From Novosphingobium sp. (GTDB taxonomy: Bacteria > Pseudomonadota > Alphaproteobacteria > Sphingomonadales > Sphingomonadaceae): a stretch of DNA of 64,000 nucleotides. The stretch covers positions 62,001-126,000 of the forward strand of contig NZ_JAIXPP010000020.1 of assembly GCF_027486195.1 (NCBI RefSeq), given 5' to 3'. This document shows, one piece after another, positions 16,204 through 24,217 of the stretch (position 1 is its first letter; each line of letters begins with the position of its first letter). The notes beneath the pieces are model-generated. The model ran no database searches. It had not been told where the DNA came from and saw nothing but the letters and a program-made list of their open reading frames with translations. Both the position numbers and the translations under genes were made by a program.

Positions 16204-16406
16204 CACAATCTCTCCCGGGTGGCGGCGAGCGTGGCCGGGGCGAGGCCCAGCGCATCTGCCGCTGCAATCAGATCCGCCTCATGCCCGCAGAGGAATTCGA
16301 GCACCGCGCTCTGCACCGCCGGATCGCCGAGACCGGTCCGCAGCTCGTCAGGCGTCAGACCGGTGAGGGACAGAAAACGCTCCGCACGGCCAGCATCACC
16401 GAGCAC
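16203..16406 (-). CDS. DUF3572 family protein
   Basis: This small alphaproteobacterial protein has no assigned function. The read segment (R-A-E-R-F-L-S-L-T-G-L-T-P-D-E-L-R, then V-L-E-F-L-C-G-H-E-A-D-L-I-A-A-A) is typical of DUF3572. The GTG at 16406 is the first standard start, giving 67 residues. The same frame stays open and family-like upstream to about 16475 (A-T-A-L-Q-A-L-G-W-V-L-G-D), so the true start may be a CTG at 16475, giving about 90 residues, the family length. It is the first gene of the coupled operon running down to 13218. Confidence 0.7.
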   Translation of the reverse strand: MLGDAGRAERFLSLTGLTPDELRTGLGDPAVQSAVLEFLCGHEADLIAAADALGLAPATLAATRERL

Positions 16407-16531
16407 CCAGCCAAGGGCCTGCAGCGCCGTGGCGGCAGGATCGGGCAGGGAGGCGGATGCGCGGGCGATTGTCAGGGCCTTCCGGGGTGACTAGGCAGGT
16501 GTCTGGGGTGGTATGAGGATATTGGGGCTCA

Positions 16532-16894
16532 GTGGCAAAAAGAATACTGGTTGTCGAGGACAACGACCTCAACCGTAAGCTGTTCTGCGATGTGCTGAAG
16601 GCAGGCGGCTTTGCGGTGGAGCCGCTGGCAGACGGGCGTGATGTGCTTGTTCGCGCACGCGAATTCGTGCCGAACCTGATCATCATGGATATCCAGCTGC
16701 CCAACATTTCGGGCCTCGAACTGATCGAGGCCCTCAAGGGCGATCCTGGCCTGAGGCTCATCCCGGTGCTGGCGGTAACCGCCTACGCCGGCAAGGGCGA
16801 CGAGGAACGCATCCGCGAGGCGGGGGCGGAAGGCTATCTCGCCAAGCCGGTATCGATCGGGCCGTTCATGATGGCGGTGAAGGCGCTGGTGTAG
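16532..16894 (+). CDS. divK: Single-domain response regulator, DivK-like
   Basis: This 120-residue receiver domain has no output domain, as in DivK of the alphaproteobacterial DivJ-PleC-DivK phosphorelay that controls CtrA activity and cell polarity. The acidic pocket (V-V-E-D-N-D), the phospho-acceptor D53 in I-I-M-D-I-Q-L-P, T-A-Y-A and K in Y-L-A-K-P-V are all present. D53 matches the residue number of Caulobacter DivK. The start is GTG 16532. It diverges from the DUF3572 operon. Confidence 0.88.
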   Translation: MAKRILVVEDNDLNRKLFCDVLKAGGFAVEPLADGRDVLVRAREFVPNLIIMDIQLPNISGLELIEALKGDPGLRLIPVLAVTAYAGKGDEERIREAGAEGYLAKPVSIGPFMMAVKALV

Positions 16895-16952
16895 GGGCTT
16901 ATCCAAAGGCCAGACCCATGATATGATTACATCTGATTGCAGGAGGTTTCAG

Positions 16953-17201
16953 ATGGCATCAACAGAGCCGATCACCGTCAGGACCAGCAAGGAAATGGTT
17001 GCGCGGATCGATGCACTTGCCGCCGCAATGGACCGCTCGCGCAACTATCTCGTCGGTCTGGCCCTTGAGCAGTATCTTGAGCGCAACGCCTGGCAGATCG
17101 AGCGGATCGAGGCAGGCATAGCTGCGGCCCGCGAAGGTCAGGTTGTTCCGGCTGATGCCGTTTATTCACGCATTGCCGCAAGGCAGGGCTGGAACCGATA
17201 G
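16953..17201 (+). CDS. Antitoxin, ribbon-helix-helix (ParD/CopG-like)
   Basis: This 82-residue protein begins with E-P-I-T-V-R-T-S-K-E-M-V-A-R-I-D-A-L-A, a ribbon-helix-helix DNA-binding motif, followed by N-Y-L-V-G-L-A-L-E-Q-Y-L and an acidic C-terminal helix that would bind the toxin. AGGAGG lies six bases before the ATG at 16953, so I prefer it over ATG 16923. The toxin gene starts one base after its stop. Such antitoxins repress their own operon. Confidence 0.85.
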   Translation: MASTEPITVRTSKEMVARIDALAAAMDRSRNYLVGLALEQYLERNAWQIERIEAGIAAAREGQVVPADAVYSRIAARQGWNR

Positions 17202-17513
17202 GTGCGCCTCGTCTTTGCCGAACCGGCAGCGAATGATCTGGAAGATATTGTCGAATACGTCGCGCTTGACGACCGGCGCGCAGCGGAAGCAGTCTATCGT
17301 GCTATCGTGGCGGCGACGGAACTGTTGCTTGCGTTTCCGGCGCTTGGCCATCCCGGTCGACTGCCAGGAACGCGGGAATACTCCATCACCGGGCTGCCCT
17401 ATATCGTAGTCTACGAAGCCGACACCGCCGCGGTTACCGTGCTGGCAGTATTCCATGGCGCGCGCGATCTTAGCCGGGCGCTAGTCACGCGGCGCAAGGA
17501 CAGCAAGGGCTAG
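17202..17513 (+). CDS. Toxin of the ParE/RelE superfamily
   Basis: This is a 103-residue basic protein with the fold pattern V-F-A-E-P-A-A-N-D-L-E-D-I-V-E-Y, F-P-A-L-G-H-P-G-R and a final Y-I-V-V-Y-E...V-L-A-V-F-H-G-A-R-D, typical of ParE/RelE toxins. ParE members poison gyrase while RelE members cut mRNA; which one applies cannot be told from sequence alone, but G-R-x-P-G-T-R-E-Y fits ParE-like members. It starts with GTG immediately after the antitoxin stop. Confidence 0.88.
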   Translation: MRLVFAEPAANDLEDIVEYVALDDRRAAEAVYRAIVAATELLLAFPALGHPGRLPGTREYSITGLPYIVVYEADTAAVTVLAVFHGARDLSRALVTRRKDSKG

Positions 17514-17558
17514 CCGAAACCTCGTCGGACTTTGATCTGGGGCATGATCTCGATGCAC

Positions 17559-17603
17559 GAAAAGCCAGCCGCGCTTGACAAGCGGTGTGGCTGGCCGCTT
17601 TTC
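17559..17603 (+). terminator. Hairpin between the toxin gene and the ACP gene
   Basis: GAAAAGC-CAGCC pairs with GGCTG...GCTTTTC around an inner CGCTT-GAC-AAGCG stem. The long stem-loop after the toxin stop probably ends toxin-antitoxin transcription and isolates the sphingolipid operon; a leader role is also possible. Confidence 0.5.
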
Positions 17604-17651
17604 AGCCGCATTCTTGGGGCAAGGGCGCCTCAAAGCCGGAGAACACATACC

Positions 17652-17891
17652 ATGGATCGCGCCGCTATCGCCGCCCGCATTGCCGAAGTGATCGAACCGT
17701 TCAACAAGAACGCGGTTCCGATCACCGAAACCACCTCGTTTGCCGGGGATCTCGAATGGGACAGCCTCACGGTCATGGATTTCGTGGCCGCCATCGAGGA
17801 CGAATTCGACATCATCATCAGCATGAACCAGCAGGCCGAGATCGAAACCTATGGCCAGCTGATCGATGCCGTGACCACGATGCAGGGCTGA
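17652..17891 (+). CDS. Acyl carrier protein dedicated to sphingolipid synthesis
   Basis: This 79-residue carrier protein has its phosphopantetheine attachment serine (S38) in L-E-W-D-S-L-T-V-M-D-F. It is not the fatty-acid-synthase ACP type (D-S-L-D); the T-V after D-S-L and the position four bases before the serine palmitoyltransferase gene point to delivery of the acyl chain to that enzyme, as shown for the ACP next to spt in Caulobacter. GGAGAA precedes the ATG at 17652. The acidic surface helix E-D-E-F-D is conserved. Confidence 0.88.
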   Translation: MDRAAIAARIAEVIEPFNKNAVPITETTSFAGDLEWDSLTVMDFVAAIEDEFDIIISMNQQAEIETYGQLIDAVTTMQG

Positions 17892-17895
17892 AGCC

Positions 17896-19125
17896 ATGAA
17901 CGACATGACCCCTCCTGAGATGCCGACCACCGACCTCTTCTCGAAGTTCGATCCGCTGATCGAGACGCGCCGTTCGCTGCTGGCGACGGGCGTGACCGAT
18001 CCGTTCAGCCTCGTGATGGAGAAGGTGCTTTCGCCCACGACGGCAATCTGCAGCGGGCGTGAGACGATCCTGCTCGGCACCTACAACTACATGGGCATGA
18101 CCTTCGACCCCGACGTGATCGCGGCGGGCAAGCAGGCGCTCGACGATTTCGGCGCGGGCACCACCGGCAGCCGCGTGCTCAACGGCACGTATGCAGGCCA
18201 CCGCGCGGTGGAAGAGGCGCTCAAGGAATTCTACGGCATGGATCATGCCATGGTGTTTTCGACCGGCTATCAGGCGAACCTGGGCATCATCAGCACGATC
18301 GCGGGCAAGGGCGATTACATCGTGCTCGATATCGATAGCCACGCCTCGATCTGGGACGGCTGCAAGATGGGCGACGCCGAAGTCGTGCCCTTCAAGCACA
18401 ACGATATCGAGGCGATGGAAAAGCGCCTGAAGCGCATTCCCGAAGGCGCGGGCAAGCTGGTGATCCTCGAAGGCGTCTATTCGATGCTGGGCGATATTGC
18501 TCCGCTGAAGGAAATGATCCGCATCGCCAAGGAAAACGGCGCGATGGTGCTGGTGGACGAGGCGCATTCGATGGGCTTTATCGGACCGAACGGACGCGGC
18601 GTTGCCGAGGATCAGGGCGTGCTGGATCAGGTGGATTTCGTAATCGGCACATTCTCCAAATCGGTCGGCACGGTGGGCGGCTTCTGTGTTTCGAACCATC
18701 CTAAGTTCGAGATCATGCGGCTGGTTTGCCGCCCCTATGTCTTCACCGCGAGCCTGCCGCCGAGCGTGGTGGCGACCGCGGCGACCTCGATCCGCAAGCT
18801 GATGCACGCAGGCAACAAGCGCGCGCACTTGTGGGAAAACTCGCGCACCTTGCACAAGGCGCTGACGGACCTGGGCTTCAAGCTGGGCACGGCGGAGCCG
18901 CAGAGCGCGATCATCGCGGTGATCATGCCCGACCTCGAGCGCGGGGCGATGATGTGGGAAGCCCTGCTGCACGAGGGGCTCTATGTGAACCTGGCCCGCC
19001 CGCCCGCAACGCCTGCGGGGATGACCCTGCTGCGCTGCTCGCTCTGCGCCGAACATACTGCCGAACAGGTGGGGATCATCACCGGCATGTTCGAACGTGC
19101 GGGCAAGGCCGTGGGGATCATCTGA
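17896..19125 (+). CDS. spt: Serine palmitoyltransferase
   Basis: This 409-residue soluble PLP enzyme of the alpha-oxoamine synthase family condenses serine with an acyl thioester to give 3-ketosphinganine, the first step of sphingolipid synthesis. The PLP lysine is K255 in G-T-F-S-K-S-V-G; H149 (D-S-H-A), D221 and H224 (D-E-A-H) complete the site. These positions are all ten lower than the known residues of the Sphingomonas paucimobilis enzyme, a very good match. It follows its ACP gene by four bases, and its stop overlaps the next start (TGATG). This enzyme is the main sign that the host is a sphingolipid-making sphingomonad. Confidence 0.96.
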   Translation: MNDMTPPEMPTTDLFSKFDPLIETRRSLLATGVTDPFSLVMEKVLSPTTAICSGRETILLGTYNYMGMTFDPDVIAAGKQALDDFGAGTTGSRVLNGTYAGHRAVEEALKEFYGMDHAMVFSTGYQANLGIISTIAGKGDYIVLDIDSHASIWDGCKMGDAEVVPFKHNDIEAMEKRLKRIPEGAGKLVILEGVYSMLGDIAPLKEMIRIAKENGAMVLVDEAHSMGFIGPNGRGVAEDQGVLDQVDFVIGTFSKSVGTVGGFCVSNHPKFEIMRLVCRPYVFTASLPPSVVATAATSIRKLMHAGNKRAHLWENSRTLHKALTDLGFKLGTAEPQSAIIAVIMPDLERGAMMWEALLHEGLYVNLARPPATPAGMTLLRCSLCAEHTAEQVGIITGMFERAGKAVGII

Positions 19126-19925
19126 TGCGGCGGGGGATCGCGGCCGCGCTGGTGCTCTGGGCCGCGCCCGCACTGGCCCAGACGGCAGCGGCGCCGAGCT
19201 TCCCGCCCCCCTCCCCGCCCATCACTGCGCCGGGCGACGGGATGCTGGACAAGCCTTGCCCCGATCAGACCGGCCTGTGGTTCGGCCATCCTTATGTGAA
19301 GGCCAACGACTGGGCCTGGGAATGCAAGTACGCCGAGGCGGAAAAGCAGGTGGCCGCGCCGCCGCGTGTGGTGTTCATCGGCGATTCGATCACCGAAGGG
19401 TGGGTGCCGCTTGCGCCGAAGCTGTTTGCCGGGGGCGCGGTGGGGCGCGGAATCAGCGGCCAGACGAGCCCGCAAATCCTCGTGCGGTTCTATCAGGATG
19501 TGGTGCGGCTGCGCCCGCGCGTGGTGCACATCATGATCGGCACCAACGATCTGGCGGGCAATACCGGGCCCAACAGCCCGGAGATGTACAAGAACCACGT
19601 TATGGCAATGGTCGACATCGCGCGCGCCAACGGGATCGGCGTGGTGCTGGCAAGCATCCTGCCCGCCGCGAAGTTCCCATGGAAACCCGCGCTGGCCCCG
19701 GCGAGGCAAGTTGTCGCGCTCAATGGCTGGCTGCGTGAACTCGCGCGGGTGCGGGGCGCAGTCTATGCCGACTATTACGGCACGCTGGTCAATGCCGAAG
19801 GCGGCATGAACCCCGACGTTGCGCCCGATGGCATCCACCCCAATGCCAAGGGCTATGCGATCATGGAGCCGATCACCCGCGCCGCAATTGCCGAAGCGGA
19901 AAAGACCGCCGCACCGCAGCGCTAA
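19125..19925 (+). CDS. Exported SGNH/GDSL hydrolase
   Basis: This 266-residue esterase/lipase-type protein has a clear signal peptide (residues 1-19, ending A-L-A-Q). The SGNH blocks are V-V-F-I-G-D-S-I-T-E-G-W (Ser nucleophile), G-R-G-I-S-G-Q-T (Gly), I-G-T-N-D-L-A-G-N (Asn) and D-G-I-H-P-N-A-K-G-Y (Asp/His). Its ATG overlaps the spt stop, so it is co-translated with sphingolipid synthesis. It may act on a periplasmic acyl ester; a link to sphingolipid remodelling is inference from context only. Confidence 0.88.
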   Translation: MRRGIAAALVLWAAPALAQTAAAPSFPPPSPPITAPGDGMLDKPCPDQTGLWFGHPYVKANDWAWECKYAEAEKQVAAPPRVVFIGDSITEGWVPLAPKLFAGGAVGRGISGQTSPQILVRFYQDVVRLRPRVVHIMIGTNDLAGNTGPNSPEMYKNHVMAMVDIARANGIGVVLASILPAAKFPWKPALAPARQVVALNGWLRELARVRGAVYADYYGTLVNAEGGMNPDVAPDGIHPNAKGYAIMEPITRAAIAEAEKTAAPQR

Positions 19926-19982
19926 AGATTGCCAGTCATGGTGGCCCGTGCCAGCCTTCATGCTGGCAAGGGGGGCAAGTCG

Positions 19983-21695
19983 TTGAACAAGGCCGTATTC
20001 CATTCGATCGTCAGTGCGGTTCTGCTGGGACTGGCTGGACCGGCGCTCGCGCAAGCGGGCCACGACATGGGCAGTCATGACGTGTCTGGGCACGACATGC
20101 AGGCGCCCTCCACCGGCAAGCCACTAAGCGAGGCGCAGACTGCCGAGGGCGCGACCAAGGCTGCCGAGCCGGGGCATGGAGATCATGCGGACCATGCCTC
20201 GCATGACGACAACACCGTACCAAAAGTGCCGACGCTGCTCACCGGCTATGGCAACGGCGGCTTTACGATCAGCACCACGGTCCCGGCGGCGCAGGCGTTC
20301 TTTTCCAACGGGCTGGAACTCGGCGCGGCCTTTGCGCACAAGGCAGCGATCGCGGCGATGGCCGAGGCGGTGCGGCTCGATCCGGGCTGCGCGATGTGCC
20401 TGTGGGGCAAGGCGCTCGTTTCAGGCCCCACGATCAACTATGGCAGCGACGCCAAGGAGCGCGCGCCGCTGCTCGTGATGGTGCGCAAGGCCAAGGCGCT
20501 GGCGGCGAAGAATGGCACCGCGCGCGAGCGGGATCTGATCGACGCACTGATCCTGCGCTATCTGCCGGGCAAGAACGTCCACGCGCGCGATGTGGCCTAT
20601 GCCGCAGCGATGCGACACGTGGCCGCGCGCTACCCGGCGGACAACGAGATCGCGGTGCTGACGGCGGACGCGCTGATGGTGTCCTCGTTCGTGGAGGACG
20701 CCGAGGATTTCGACCACGGTGCCATCGATGCAGCTATCACGCTGCTGGAGCAGGTGCTGAAGCGCGCGCCAGAGCATACCCCGGCGATCCATTTCTATAT
20801 CCACGCCACTGAAGTTTCCGGCGAGCCGGCCAAGGCCGAACGTTATGCCGACAAGCTGGCGGACCTGGCGCCCAATGCCAGCCATCTGGTCCATATGCCA
20901 AGCCACACGTTCTTCTGGGTGGGCCGCTATCAGGATGCCGCCGATACGAACTGGCGCGCGGTGGAGATCGGCAAGGCCAATGCCAGGCGGCTGGGCCTGC
21001 CCGAGCCCAAGGGCGTGTGGGATCTGCCCTATCACGCGCACAACGTGATCTTCGGGCTAGGCGGGGCGATGATGGCAGGTGACGCGCGCACGGCGCTCAA
21101 TCTGGCACGGCCACTGGTCGAACGGTCCGCCGAGCGCGAGAAGGCGGAGCCATTTTCGCAGATGCTGGCCGCAGCGGGATACTTCGCGATGGCGCGGTTC
21201 GATGATCCGGAAGCCGTGCTGGCGCTGGCCGAACCGAAGCTGCCCTACCTCAAGGCGGCACGGCACTATGCGCGGGGCGAGGCGATGGTCTGGCTGCGCG
21301 ATCTGGCAGGTGCCAAGGCGGAGCTGGCGGCGATCCCGGCGCAAGTGGCAGAGGGCAAAGTCGACCGCGATCACCGCGCACCCGAGCAGATGCTGGGCAT
21401 CACGCGCGGCGTGCTGGAAGGCCGCATCGCCATGGCAGAAGGGCGCTACAAGGACGCGGTCACGGCGTTCACGGCGGCGGCGGACATCGAGGAAACCAAG
21501 GATTTCATGCAATTCTCCGACCCGCCGGCGTTCTGGTATCCGGTGCGGCGCGATGTTGCGGCGGCGCTGCTGGCTTCGGGCGATACGGCAGGCGCGCGCA
21601 CGGCAGCGGAGGAATCGCTGCGGCTGCGGCCGAGGGATGCGGTTGCGGAGGATGTGCTGCGGCGCGCCGAGGGGATGGCAGTGCGGGTGCATTGA
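19983..21695 (+). CDS. Exported TPR protein with a His-rich N-terminal linker
   Basis: This is a protein of about 570 residues. I take TTG 19983 as start because AAGGGGGG lies upstream and a signal peptide (L-N-K-A-V-F-H-S-I-V-S-A-V-L-L-G-L, ending A-L-A-Q) follows directly; ATG 19929 is the first ATG in frame. After the signal comes a linker rich in His-Asp (G-H-D-M-G-S-H-D, G-H-G-D-H-A-D-H-A-S-H-D), which could bind metal. The rest is tetratricopeptide-like repeats with C-A-M-C-L-W-G-K-A-L near residue 135. It is the last gene after spt and the SGNH gene. Function unknown. Confidence 0.75.
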   Translation: MNKAVFHSIVSAVLLGLAGPALAQAGHDMGSHDVSGHDMQAPSTGKPLSEAQTAEGATKAAEPGHGDHADHASHDDNTVPKVPTLLTGYGNGGFTISTTVPAAQAFFSNGLELGAAFAHKAAIAAMAEAVRLDPGCAMCLWGKALVSGPTINYGSDAKERAPLLVMVRKAKALAAKNGTARERDLIDALILRYLPGKNVHARDVAYAAAMRHVAARYPADNEIAVLTADALMVSSFVEDAEDFDHGAIDAAITLLEQVLKRAPEHTPAIHFYIHATEVSGEPAKAERYADKLADLAPNASHLVHMPSHTFFWVGRYQDAADTNWRAVEIGKANARRLGLPEPKGVWDLPYHAHNVIFGLGGAMMAGDARTALNLARPLVERSAEREKAEPFSQMLAAAGYFAMARFDDPEAVLALAEPKLPYLKAARHYARGEAMVWLRDLAGAKAELAAIPAQVAEGKVDRDHRAPEQMLGITRGVLEGRIAMAEGRYKDAVTAFTAAADIEETKDFMQFSDPPAFWYPVRRDVAAALLASGDTAGARTAAEESLRLRPRDAVAEDVLRRAEGMAVRVH

Positions 21696-21733
21696 GCAAG
21701 ATTATCCCTCCGTCATTCGCTACGCGAATGCCA

Positions 21734-21810
21734 CCTCCCCATTTGTGCTTCGCAAAAATGGGGAGGATCAGGAAGGTCCTCCCCATTTTCCCGCAGGGCA
21801 AATGGGGAGG
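21734..21810. repeat. Paired palindromic hairpins in a convergent spacer
   Basis: Two hairpins share the arms CCTCCCCATTT / AAATGGGGAGG: 21734-21766 (loop with GTGCTTCGCA) and 21778-21810 (loop with TCCCGCAGGG). Their outer arms can also pair with each other. They separate the TPR gene and the acyl-CoA ligase gene, which end toward each other, so they may also end transcription. A decayed copy is at 13145-13205. Confidence 0.7.
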
Positions 21811-21843
21811 TGGGCCCGGCGCAGCCGGGGTCGGAGGGGTTCT

Positions 21844-23973
21844 TCAGCCCTCCACAAGCATCAAGGCATCGAGGGCGACCACGCCCTGGCCCTTGGGGTG
21901 CAGGATCACCGGGTTGAGATCGACTTCTCGGATGCGTGGTTCAGCGCGCAGCACGCGGCCAAGCGTGACGATCAGCTGCGCGAGCGCGGGGACATCGAGC
22001 GCCGGGGCGCCGCGATAGCCCGCAAGGATCGCCGCGCTCTTGAGTTGCATCAGTTCAGCCTCGACCGCCTCCGCCGTCATGTCTGCCGCAAGGAGGCGTA
22101 CGTCGCCGAGGATTTCGGCGGTGACACCGCCAAAGCCGGCGAGGAGGACCGGGCCCCATTCGGGATCGTTCTTCGCGCCGACGATCATTTCCACCCCGCG
22201 CGCGCCCATGCCCTCGATCAGCACGCCATCGAGCGTGATCGCGGCGGAATAGGCGGCGACGCTGGCGTGCATCTTGTCCCACGCGGTGCGCACTGCGGCG
22301 GCATCGGCCAAGTTCAGGATCACACCGCCGGCATCGCTCTTGTGGCTGAGCGCGGCGCCCTGCGCCTTCATCGCTACGGGATAGCCGATGGCTTCGGCAG
22401 CTGCGACAGCGGCATCGGCACTTGCCGCAAACGCCCCGGCCGGGAAGGGAATGCCGAGCGGGCCGAGGAGCGCCTTGGCCTGATATTCGGGGATCACGCC
22501 CGCCTGTCCGGCAAGGCCGGGCACGGCGAGCGGGGCTTCGGCAGTGGTGGTCACGTCGCGCGCCGAGAACTGCGTGAGGCGGGTGATCGCCCGCAGCGCG
22601 CGTTCGGTGGTGGGGAACCATGGGATGCCCGCCGCGCGCAATGAGGCGATGCGTTCCGGCGGAACGGCAGCGCCTTCATCGAGGCCGGCGAAGATCAGCG
22701 GCTTGGTGAGGGTCTTCGCAGTGGCAGCAGCAAGGATCGGCGGGAACTTGATGGCGCAAGTCACCGCCTCAGCCTGGATGATCCCCGCAAGCACGGTGCC
22801 GACGCGCGGATCATCCAGCAGCGCTTCGAGGCAGCGGGTGTAGATCGCCGGTTCGGAAAGGCCCTGTGCGGTGATATCGAGCGGGTTGCTGACAGGCACG
22901 AAGGGCGGCAGCGCAGCGCGCAGGGCGGGCGAATCCGCATCGTGCAGCGGCGCAAGCGGGAGGCCGAGCGATTCCGCCAGATCCAGCGTGAGCGCCTTGA
23001 ATGCGCCCGATTCGCCCAGCACCGCCGTGTGCCCCGCAGGCAGCGCCGGGCAGCGCAGCGCGATTTCGGCGATGTCGCCCAGTTCTTCCAGCGTTTCGGC
23101 CATGATCACCCCGGCGCGGGTTACCTTGGCGCGCATCAGGGCATAGTCGCCCGCCATGGCGCCGGTGTGCGTCGCGGCGGATTCGCGCGCGGCGCTGGAG
23201 GTGCCGGGGTGGAGCAGGACGATCGGCTTACCCGCAGCCGCCGCCCGCGCGGCAGCGGCAAGGAAGCGCTCCGGCTTGCGAAATTGCTCAACGATCATCG
23301 CGATGACTTGCGTATCGTCCTGATCAATCAGCCATTCGACATAGTCCTCGACACCGCTCGCCGCCTCGTTGCCGGTGGAGACCGAGTAGGACACGCCGCA
23401 ATCGCGCGCGAGGAGCATGGTGCCGAGCACGGCGGCCATCGCGCCCGATTGCGAGACGACGCCGATCGCGCGCTTGCCCGCCGGTGGCCGCGCGTCGGTC
23501 TCGACGAAGGTGAGCGGGATGCGGTCGACGTAGTTGACGAGGCCAAGACAGTTGGGGCCTTCGACAACCATGCCGGCCTCGTGGGCAATGCGCGCGATCT
23601 CGCGCTGTTCGGCAAGGCCTTCCGGCCCGCCCTCGGCAAAGCCCGCCGCGAAGATGACCACACCGCCAACCTTGCGCGCGGCCAGCGCCTTTACCGCATC
23701 GAGCACCCCCGCGCGGGGAATCGCAAGGACGGCAGCATCGACGCCCTCGGGCAGCGCCTCGATCCCGGGCAAGCAGGTGCGGCCGCCCAGCGTCTCGCGT
23801 TTGGGGTTGATCGGATAAACCGCCCCGGCAAAGCCATTGGCATCGAGATTGGAGAGCAGCGTGGTGCCGAGCGCGCCCGGCTTGTCCGAAGCGCCGACCA
23901 CCGCAACCGAGCGCGGACGCAGCAGCCGCTCGAGCGCCGGAAGGACAGGGGCAGTAATGGCGGTATCGGGCAC
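21844..23973 (-). CDS. ADP-forming acyl-CoA ligase (acetate-CoA ligase family, FerA-like)
   Basis: This 709-residue single-chain enzyme has fused alpha and beta parts. In order it shows a CoA-binding domain (S-V-A-V-V-G-A-S-D-K-P-G, Y-P-I-N-P-K), ligase-CoA domains with the phosphorylated His in A-T-H-T-G-A-M-A-G, and a C-terminal ATP-grasp domain (M-K-A-Q-G-A-A-L-S-H-K-S-D-A-G-G-V). Such enzymes make acyl-CoA from acid, CoA and ATP. Sphingomonad members include feruloyl-CoA synthetase FerA of SYK-6, so an aromatic acid substrate is possible, but none can be assigned; no hydratase/lyase gene adjoins. A perfect palindrome 18 bases before the start is probably its operator. Confidence 0.85.
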   Translation of the reverse strand: MPDTAITAPVLPALERLLRPRSVAVVGASDKPGALGTTLLSNLDANGFAGAVYPINPKRETLGGRTCLPGIEALPEGVDAAVLAIPRAGVLDAVKALAARKVGGVVIFAAGFAEGGPEGLAEQREIARIAHEAGMVVEGPNCLGLVNYVDRIPLTFVETDARPPAGKRAIGVVSQSGAMAAVLGTMLLARDCGVSYSVSTGNEAASGVEDYVEWLIDQDDTQVIAMIVEQFRKPERFLAAAARAAAAGKPIVLLHPGTSSAARESAATHTGAMAGDYALMRAKVTRAGVIMAETLEELGDIAEIALRCPALPAGHTAVLGESGAFKALTLDLAESLGLPLAPLHDADSPALRAALPPFVPVSNPLDITAQGLSEPAIYTRCLEALLDDPRVGTVLAGIIQAEAVTCAIKFPPILAAATAKTLTKPLIFAGLDEGAAVPPERIASLRAAGIPWFPTTERALRAITRLTQFSARDVTTTAEAPLAVPGLAGQAGVIPEYQAKALLGPLGIPFPAGAFAASADAAVAAAEAIGYPVAMKAQGAALSHKSDAGGVILNLADAAAVRTAWDKMHASVAAYSAAITLDGVLIEGMGARGVEMIVGAKNDPEWGPVLLAGFGGVTAEILGDVRLLAADMTAEAVEAELMQLKSAAILAGYRGAPALDVPALAQLIVTLGRVLRAEPRIREVDLNPVILHPKGQGVVALDALMLVEG

Positions 23974-23990
23974 GTCGCTCTCCGGATTAG

Positions 23991-24005
23991 GTTATACCTT
24001 ATAAC
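23991..24005 (-). promoter_or_regulatory. Palindromic operator before the acyl-CoA ligase gene
   Basis: GTTATA-CCT-TATAAC is a perfect inverted repeat in an AT-rich patch 18 bases upstream of the ligase start. Size and symmetry suit a MarR- or GntR-type repressor; no such gene is adjacent. Confidence 0.55.
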
Positions 24006-24129
24006 AATAGCCGCTGCTGCCACGCAGAGCAAGGCTGCCCGCATGGGCGGCCACAAGAGTGAGTGACCGAAGGTTGGCAGGCCGGAGCTTGACGGGCGGA
24101 AGGGCGGCGTGGCAATGCGAGCGCGCGAC

Positions 24130-24203
<74 letters not shown>

Positions 24204-24217
24204 GCCCTCCCCCGGTT

